Assembly (NCBI GenBank): GCA_027596075.1
Contig: JADGJC010000061.1
Span: 62,001-126,000 of the forward strand
Reading direction: 5' to 3'
Source of the DNA: Rhizophlyctis rosea
Lineage: Eukaryota > Chytridiomycota > Chytridiomycetes > Rhizophlyctidales > Rhizophlyctidaceae
DNA: 64,000 nucleotides
The translations under genes and the position numbers were made by a program. The notes beneath the pieces were generated by a model. The model did no database searches. It saw only the letters and a program-made list of their open reading frames with translations, and had not been told where the DNA came from. Positions 57,040 through 64,000 of the stretch are shown piece after piece (the stretch's first letter is position 1; the number at the start of each line of letters is the position of its first letter).

Positions 57040-58777
57040 ATGTCCGTACTTCCCGAAGAGAACATTGAGGTGCCAACGAGGTATGTTGACCACAGAAAGC
57101 TCTTTGTGTGAGGTTTTGGACCGAGCTCGTTCGACGCGACTGACACACGGTTTGTTTACCATGAACAGTTCCCGGCACTTGCGCATCTTGGTCGCAACGG
57201 AATTCCTCCCACCATATGTGTCTGGTATCGCAAATCGATGCAAAAACTTGATCAAGGGTTATCGTGATGCTGGCCACACCGTCACCGTTGCTTCGGTTGC
57301 CGGAACGGCTTGTGATATGGTCGCTCCCTCCATTCCCAACCCTTACTACATTCAGCAAAGGTATGTATCTTGGCAGTTGCAGTCATGTACCCACATGAAA
57401 AAGTTGTCTGATAAACATACATTTCAATACAGAGCGTTCATATTCCCACCGCTTCTACTCCTCTGGCAACTCTTGAACTTCACTCAACCCGTCCCATACG
57501 ATATCGTTCACATCGTCGGTCCTCCCGCTTACCCCTTCGCCATGCTCACACCCCTGTTCAAACTCCGCGGCGTGTCCATCTACGTCTCATACCACGTTTA
57601 CTTGGAATACTACTTCGACTTGTACCTCCCCCACTGGTGCCGAATTTGGGTCATTCCGCTCTACCTTATCCTGTACTTCTGGCCTCTTGTTTGGCTCGCT
57701 GACATGGTCGGCATTCCAAGTGAGACGGCTGATTTCTGCGTATTCAAGTACTCCAAGCGGATCCATTACATGAAGAGCGGTATCGACACGGATTTGTTTG
57801 TTCCGCTCCCGAGGAACAATGCCGCGGTCACAGCGCCCACACCAGTCCGTCCTAGCATCAGCGAGAAGCAACAGATGGAGAACGCCCTCCAGATCCTCAC
57901 CAACGGCAAAGCGGAGAAGGAACGCGAAGCATCTGAGGATTACGCAAGGACTCCGGAAGAGCCTTGCCCTCCTCACCCAGACCACGAATCGCACTCCCGC
58001 TCCTCCACGCCTCCTCCTCCCCACGATTCCCACGAAGCCGCTCCCGCCTACTCCAAAGACGAACCCGCCACTCCATCCCTACCTTCCGCTAACGGCCCCG
58101 TCCTTGTTTACGTCGGTCGCCTAGCACCCGAAAAGAACATCGAGTTCCTTGTCGCCTCCATGTCACACCCCAAACTCAGCGACACCACCCTCGTCATCGT
58201 CGGGGACGGTCCCTGCCGTCCCGCTCTTGAGAAGCTCGCCATCGCCACCGTCGGTGCTGACAACGTCTTCCCCACCGGCACCAGCGCCAAGCGCGATCGC
58301 CACACCAGCAACTTGTCCGTCCACGTCTCAAGAGGAACCGCCAACTACGGCTCCTCCCTCGGCACCTCAAACTCCACATCCGCAACAACAGGACCCCGCA
58401 TCGTCTTCACAGGCATGGTCCTCTCCGAACAAGTCGTCCGCTCTCACTATGCTAAATCATCCATCTTCGTCACCGCATCGGCATCCGAAACCTTTGGCTT
58501 CACAGTTGCGGAGGCCATGGCGTGCGGCACTCCTTCGGTGTGCGTACGATCGGGTGCCTTCCCCAAAGTCTACAGCATGATTGACGACTGGATGTTCAAT
58601 GAGGGGGATGTAGAGGCCTACGCCCAATGTGTGCGGGAAGTGTTGGAGCAAGGGGATGGGGCTAGACAACGGGCAAGACGGATCGCTGTGAGACACTTTA
58701 GTGTCAAAATGGCGGTTGGGGATCTTTTGATGGCCTATGAGGAGTGTGTGAACGGCAACGAGAAGAAGGATCTGTAA
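57040..58777 (+). CDS. GT4-family glycosyltransferase, SQD2-like
   Basis: GT-B glycosyltransferase. ATG 57040 (MSVLPEENIEVPT) is preferred because its short exon splices (intron 57084-57166) in frame to SSRHLRILVATEFLPPYVSG, the Rossmann start with the family's (E)xFxPx.SG. A second intron (57360-57432) joins IQQ to RAFIFPP. Later come YDIVHIVGPPAYPFAML and a hydrophobic stretch (WVIPLYLILYFWPLVWLAD) that may associate with membranes. An insert of about 110 Pro/Ser-rich residues precedes VYVGRLAPEKNIEFLV. The E-x7-E region is SASETFGFTVAEAMACGTPS. The overall arrangement recalls plant/algal SQD2 sulfoquinovosyltransferase and related GT4 enzymes; the substrate here is unknown. Stop TAA 58775-58777. 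Confidence 0.8.
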
Positions 58778-59987
58778 ATTTTTTGTTCTATTCTTCTGTA
58801 GTTTTTTTGTATTTTAGGGAGGACGTGGGGACGACCTTTGATCAAGTTAGTGCTTTGGGGGTGGGAAGGTTGCATGGGTTGGCGGAATAGATATAGTTGC
58901 CTGGAGGGATAGGCACAAGATAAACAAGTGGGGATATCATGGGCGTTTTTTGAGTGTATTCTGTAGGTTGGGTGTTTTTTTTGCATGTACCATACTTTTT
59001 TCCACTTTTGGCAATATCATCTCTATGCGGGCATTTTCAATGACTGCTGCATGTTGTTTTTCGATTTTTTTTTTTTTGCAAACGGTGGATGTGCTGATGC
59101 AAGGGCTGTTTTTTAACACATTTACGCAACATGTTGAAGCCCAACATGCGGGATAATTGTTTGACTCCACAAGCACGTCTGCTTCCCCGAATGCATGTTT
59201 GATGATTGATATGAGCATTTCGACACGTGCAGAGAAAGTATGAAGCGCACATCTGTCACTTGCCCTGGTGATGGGAGGGGAGAGAAAGGCGGGGGAGCTG
59301 CGCGATTTTTGCCTTATTTGACCCAAAGGTCAGGACTAGAACACACCCGATTTCATAGTATTGGCACATTCGTAATAACAACCTGTTGATACTTAGGAGG
59401 CTGTGGTTGTTTATCCTTGACAAGCAAGTCCGGTGTGAATGTGAGAAAGCATAATGGGGATTGGGGAGAGAGGTGGGAAGAGCTGCGCGATTTGTGCCGA
59501 GGTCCCTGACAGGGGGGGCGTCTGCCGCGTTTGAGGCGCAGATGATGATGTTTATGGCTGTGCCTCCACTGCCACCTCAAAGTTGGCCCACTCCAGCGTC
59601 CGTCCAGGGGTTTTGCTGGACATTTCAGGATGCATGGTGTATTGAATATATTCTCCGTGCTGACTCTGCCAATACTGAAATGGTTTTCCCCTGAGCGGCC
59701 ACTGTCGTCGCGTTCCGCTTGAGTAACACCTTTTGTTTCGTTCTCGAACAACATGTCTTGTCCGTGTTTAGAAAGCCGTCACTAATTTGGAAGGGGCAAT
59801 GGCGAGTGATGTCGACAAATGACTCGGCACATATTCACGTTACTATTCTTCGTCCGTACCAGCAAGAGAACAAGATAGCGGATGTCTCAGAAGCTGAGAA
59901 AAGTACATAAAGCTGGTCGCCCCCTCGGAAGGTCATCTTGAACCATCCTCGGTTTGATCCCACCTCTATTCGCATTGACACATAACC
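58778..59987. other. Intergenic region upstream of the LPMO-like gene
   Basis: About 1.2 kb, no supported gene. Two imperfect direct repeats around the segment GAGCTGCGCGATTT lie near 59275-59312 and 59464-59502. A small hairpin (CAACATG...) is near 59128-59150. Confidence 0.4.
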
Positions 59988-60959
59988 ATGTTCTCCAAAA
60001 CCGTCCTCGCCCTAGGTGCCCTCGCTCTCGCCACTGGCGCAGATGCCCACTCTTTCCTCATCAAGGTCGGAAACGGGTACCCTCGGAACTTTGAGCAGTT
60101 CGACATTGCTGGAGATGGTATGTGTTATTGTGATTATGGCTGAGAGCAAATGAACACATTCACTCAATGCATCTTTTTCTCCCGTTCAGGATACACTTAC
60201 CGCCCTGGCGCCGTCCCCGGAGCCTGCGGTCAGCCCAACACTTACTCAAGCAAATACCCGATGGCAACAGCATCTCCTGGAGCGACTATTCAGTTGACGT
60301 GGCCTGCTCGTAACCATGGCCCCGACAACCTTCCTGGTCGCACTGTCGACATCTACTCTAACGGTCAAGTCATTGGTAAGCGTTCTTTCACACTTGTCAG
60401 CCCTTCCCGCTCCAAACTATTCACCAATTCAACTTGACCTTTAGCAACCCTACCATTCTGCCCCGGCGCACCTTCCGGCAACGATCCCCCTTGCACTGGC
60501 TCCTTCAAGCTCAACAGCGGCTCGGGTGTTCAAAGCTACATCTGGTTCTGGGAGTTCAACAAGGGCGAATATTACAACACCTGCTTTGAAGTGAACCAAG
60601 GGGGTTCCGGAAGCAGCTCTGGCGGAAGCACCGGGGGCAACACCGGCGGAAACACCGGCGGCGCTCAAACTACCAGGACCACGGCTCAAGCCGCAACGAG
60701 GACTACACAGCCAGCTACTAGGCCGACAACCTCCCAGAGCAGCGGCGGCGGCGGTGGTGCAAGTAGCTCGGGCGGTAACTGCGCTTCCAAATGGGGCCAG
60801 TGTGGCGGTCAAGGATGGGTAAGTCTTTTTGTTGAATTTTCATCTAGATGTTTTGGGATGTTAACAACTATCATGCATTTGATCCAGACCGGCTCAACTT
60901 GTTGCGCAAGTGGGTCGACGTGCAAAGTCTCAAACCCTTACTATTCCCAATGTCTCTAA
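59988..60959 (+). CDS. Secreted LPMO-like protein with C-terminal CBM1
   Basis: Putative copper lytic polysaccharide monooxygenase. ATG 59988. Residues 1-20 are a signal peptide (MFSKTVLALGALALATGADA) whose cleavage would expose His21 (HSFLIKVGNGYPRNFEQFD), the N-terminal copper-brace histidine. Exon 2 gives YTYRPGAVPGACGQPNTYS and IQLTWPARNHGPDNLPG, with His86 as candidate second ligand. Exon 3 has LPFCPGAPSG, PPCTGSFKLNSGSG and SYIWFWEFNKGEYYNTCFEV. A Gly/Ser/Thr linker leads to a complete CBM1 (CASKWGQCGGQGW, intron, then GSTCCASGSTCKVSN and PYYSQCL). Three introns. I cannot place the catalytic domain in a specific AA family from memory. It faces the GH10 gene tail to tail. Confidence 0.72.
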
Positions 60960-61509
60960 ATCAATGAGAGGGTTGACAGGAAGGGGATGGCGCGGAACTG
61001 GGTTATGAAGAGGTTTGAACATCACCTATGATTTTGGTAGTATCGTAGGCGTTTTCTGCAGTCTTCTTGTTGTATCATATGTAATCAAGTCAAAAGCCGG
61101 ATCTCTGTCCCGGTCTGAATGTAAAGTCAATGTGAATATGAATCTTAACTCGAAGTTTACGGAGTAAAGACGTTCAGAAGTCAAGAGGAGGTCAAAGAGC
61201 TTTCATTTTGACCACTTGAAAGCTTTTGCTTTTGAGCAGAGTGCTGTGCGGAAAAGAACTTCTGAAAAGACCGGGCGGTTTCAATTCATTCGTTTTCTGA
61301 TTGCATTGACATGAAGCCCAAAGATTGACCACTGAAAACCCGCTCTTCAAAGTTACCACTCGAACGTGTAAAATTATAATGAAACTCAAAATCTCAAATT
61401 CGTATTAGTATCTTTCCAATTCCAATCTCTCTCCAGCGGCTGCTCAACAGCCGTACATTATACATCTAATCATAGTCAAACTCTTTCGGAAGAAAACTAT
61501 CTACCCAAC
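60960..61509. other. Short convergent intergenic region
   Basis: 550 bp between the stop codons of the LPMO-like and GH10 genes; no gene seen. Confidence 0.5.
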
Positions 61510-64000
61510 CTACAAGCAAAGCGAGATATCGTTTGTCAACTTCTCGCACGTGTATGGCTTAGGGCAGCAGGTGTTGCCCTTCCATGTCCTTCCACCGCAT
61601 TGGTCCAGACGAGTGTTGGGGCATGCGGGTGTTGGGCTGGTCTTTGTTGTAGTGGTCTTCTTGGTGGTGGTTGTGGTGGTGGGCTTCTTTGTGGTTGTGG
61701 TGGTTTTCTTGGTAGTGGTTGTAGTAGTCGTCTTCTTAGTGGTGGTCGTGGTAGTGGTCTTCTTTGTGGTTGTGGTAGTTGTGGTCCTTTTCGTGGTGGT
61801 GGTTGGGACGGTCGTCGTCTTTGTGGTTGTAGTTGTGGTGGTGGGAGGACGGACAATGCTAGTGGTGGTGGTAGTAGTAGTAGTGGTAGGAACGGTGGTA
61901 GTGGTGGTGGTAGGAACAGCAGTGGTGGTGGTAGTTGTAGTAGTCGGCTCGGTCGTAGGGACAATGGTGGTGGTCGTAGTGGTAGGAGCCTCTGTGGGTT
62001 CTTCGGTAGTGGTCGTGGTGGTGGGAGCTTCGATAGTGGTGCTAGTTATGGGAGCCTCAGTGGTGGTAGAGGTAGTAGTGGACTCGGTAGTAGTGGTTGA
62101 GGTGGTAGCAGCAACACCAGACTATAGAACATCCCAGCATCAGTCATGCAGACTTCCACACGTTACAGAACACGATCCAAAAACTTTCAAGCATGCTCAC
62201 CGCACTCAAGTAAATGTTGGACAAGTAAATGTCCTGCTCACCAGTCGTGTGACTCATGAACGAGACACGATCGTAGTTGTTGAATCCATCAAGGTCGACC
62301 TTGCACTGGGTGAAAGCGGTGACCGTAATGGATCCCGGGCAGAACGTCTCGAGCTTAACCACGGAGCCCTCAGTAGAGCCAACGTCCAAACGAATACTCC
62401 AGTTGGGCTTGTCAGCAGCAACGGAGAAGATCAACGCCTTGTAGCCACCGAAAGCGCTGCCCTTCAAGCTGAGACCACCATACGCTGTAGCATTGCCCTT
62501 CAAGACCGCACTTTGGCCGTTGACGCCGGGGAGGTCTTTGTTGGCAAAGTCAATGACGGTGTTCCAGCTCCAGTTTTGCCATGAAGATTGGAGGGTGCCG
62601 TCATAGACGACGCTGTCCGCAGATTGGGTTGGAAGGGGAGAACGAGTCGTCGTAGTAGTGGTGGTAGGTGCAACAGTTTCCGTCAAGGTGGTGACGGCGC
62701 CGGGAACAGTGATGGTCTGAGGGTCGAGAGTGATGGTGACATCACCGCAACCAGAGGTCTGAGTTGTAGTAGGTGCGGCAGTGGTGGTAGTGGGCGAGGT
62801 ACCGGCGGATTCGGCAAGGTAGACGTCAGACAAGTAAAGAGTTTGGTTGACGGCGTTGTGGGACATGAAGGCGACAAGGTCCCATTTGTGGGTGCCGAGA
62901 GTGGTCAAATCAACTTGACAGTGAGTGAACGCGTCAACGCTAATGGCGTCAGGGCAGATCTTTGCCAACGGTTGAAGGTCAGAAGTGTATGTCTCAGCGC
63001 TGGATTCGAAGCGGACACTGTAGTTGGGGTTCTGGCCAGCGATGTAGAAGGAGAAGATGGTTTTGTTGGCGAAAGCAGCTTCAGTGCCCTTCAAATTGAG
63101 ACCACCATATTCGCCAGTGACGGCTTTGATGGCGTACTGTCCGACAACGGGCGTGGGAGGACCGGGCCAGAAGGTGTTCAGCTCAGCCATGTTCCAACTC
63201 CCTATTGATTTCGGTGTAAGCAGCTACAAAAGGCTTCTCACAGAAGAAGATTGTAACTCACAATTCTGCCATCCGGGTTCCAATCCCGACCCAACGTGAA
63301 TGTCAACTTCGCCAGTGGGAGTAGGAGTTGGGGTGCCCGTGGTGGTGGTAGTAGGCGCAGGAGTTCCGCCCAACGCCAAAACAATACCATCATGAGCCGG
63401 CTTCCGGTTGTAGTTCTTATCCCAGGGCAACGCATCACCTTCGCCGGGGAAAGTGGTGGGGATCCAAGAGTATCTGTCAGTGAAACCCCAAATGGTAACA
63501 CCCACACAGCCTGGAGTGTTCAAGCAAGCGCCAAACGTCGCTTGGTAGTCAGACTTTTGTTGCTGCAAGTCAGCGGAACTGAGAGGAGTGGAGCCACGGA
63601 TGTCCACTTCCGTTAGAGCAACTTCGACACCGAGGGAGGTGAACTTCTTCAAATTGACTTCCAAATCTGCTGCTGGGACACCGCCGACGATCAAGTGGGA
63701 TTGCGATCCGACACCATCGATGGGGACACCATCGGCTTTGAGTTTCTTCACGAGATTGTACATAGCGTTGGCCTTGGCGCCTAAAACAGATAATGTTAGT
63801 ACCGGACACGATTCATTGATCATGTCATGATGATGAAGCTTACCAGCATAGTCAAGGTTGTAGTCGTTGATGTAGAGCTTGACATCTGGGTCAGCGGCGC
63901 GTGCAGCACGGAAAGCAATAGCAACAAAATCTTCTCCCAAAGTGTTGTAGAAAACAGATGACCGCCAAGTACCATCCTCGTTGAATACTTCGTTGACCAC
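61510..64000 (-). CDS. Multimodular GH10 xylanase: GH10 - two WSWN-type modules - Thr-rich linker - CBM1 (5' end outside window)
   Basis: Secreted endo-beta-1,4-xylanase, N-terminus beyond base 64000. GH10 part: VVNEVFNEDGTWR (acid/base Glu in the NE motif), DVKLYINDYNLDYA, VGSQSHLIVG, VEVALTEVDIRG (nucleophile Glu), GVTIWGFTDRYSWIPTTFPG and KPAHDG. Introns are near 63783-63841 and 63199-63262. After a Thr/Pro linker come two related modules of about 130 residues, each opening with WQN-WSWN, containing YGG(L)(N/S)LKG, a pair of cysteines and ending FMSH...LYLS(D/N)(V/I)YL. After an intron near 62110-62205 follows a Thr-rich linker of about 150 residues with Lys-Lys spacers, then a CBM1: CPNTRLDQCGGRTWKGNTCC to SLCL, stop TAG at 61510-61512. 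Confidence 0.9.

Noticed and set aside
61550..62584. 344-codon Val-rich ORF on the + strand
   Set aside because: It is the antisense of the Thr-repeat linker and WSWN modules of the xylanase gene; its composition reflects ACN codons read backwards.
1..64000. CRISPR arrays, bacterial operons, insertion sequences, full-length retroelements
   Set aside because: No regularly spaced 25-40 bp repeats, no transposase or reverse-transcriptase motifs; the genome is eukaryotic.

Overview
This is nuclear DNA from a fungus, most likely a zoosporic (chytrid-type) one. Genes are intron-rich, with short introns of about 50-150 bp (GTAAGT-like donors, CAG acceptors), and lie on both strands. The content is fungal: an Fph-type phytochrome, a Yap-like bZIP factor, CBM1 modules and an INO80 Arp8. 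One gene encodes PACRG, a ciliary/flagellar doublet-microtubule protein that non-flagellated fungi lack. PACRG together with a phytochrome and CBM1-bearing plant-wall enzymes suggests Chytridiomycota (for example a Spizellomyces- or Rhizophlyctis-like saprobe). The species is an inference.

Layout. 0-12 kb: 3' part of PDK1 kinase (+), PACRG (+), pinin-like protein (-), RhoGDI (+), a gene-poor 2 kb, a double-CCCH zinc-finger protein (+) and twinfilin (-). 12.5-22.6 kb: a CLEC16A/FPL-domain protein (+) and a large phytochrome hybrid kinase (+) whose H-box histidine codon reads Asp. 22.6-32 kb: intergenic DNA with a 26-bp inverted repeat and a tRNA-like T-arm, a steryl-ester-hydrolase-like lipase (-), about 4 kb without a recognisable gene, and a bZIP factor with an RS tract (+). 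32.7-38.3 kb: a small protein with a PARP-like fold signature (+), a TraB-like protein (-) and an AFG2/SPATA5L1-type AAA ATPase (-). 38.3-41.6 kb: two neighbouring tandem-repeat systems, one of about 270-bp units and one of about 142-bp exon+intron units feeding a candidate unknown gene. 41.7-49.2 kb: a TFIIS-central-domain protein lacking a zinc ribbon (-), Arp8 (+) and an unknown disordered nuclear-type protein (+). 50-55.7 kb: tetraspanin (+), signal peptide peptidase (+) and an unknown disordered protein (-). 57-64 kb: an SQD2-like GT4 glycosyltransferase (+), a secreted LPMO-like protein with CBM1 (+), and tail-to-tail with it a multimodular GH10 xylanase (-) cut by the window end.

Most genes are independent housekeeping units. 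Functional themes are actin/Rho and PDK1 signalling (RhoGDI, twinfilin, PDK1), nuclear regulation (pinin, TFIIS-like, Arp8, bZIP), membrane and trafficking proteins (CLEC16A, SPP, tetraspanin) and, at the right end, a plant-polysaccharide-degrading pair. Candidates for something new are the His-to-Asp phytochrome, the repeated exon-intron array at 40.6-41.6 kb, the compact PARP-like protein, the hard-to-assign LPMO and the duplicated WSWN-type modules of the xylanase. Exon boundaries were placed by eye from splice consensus and family alignment from memory; no search was run.
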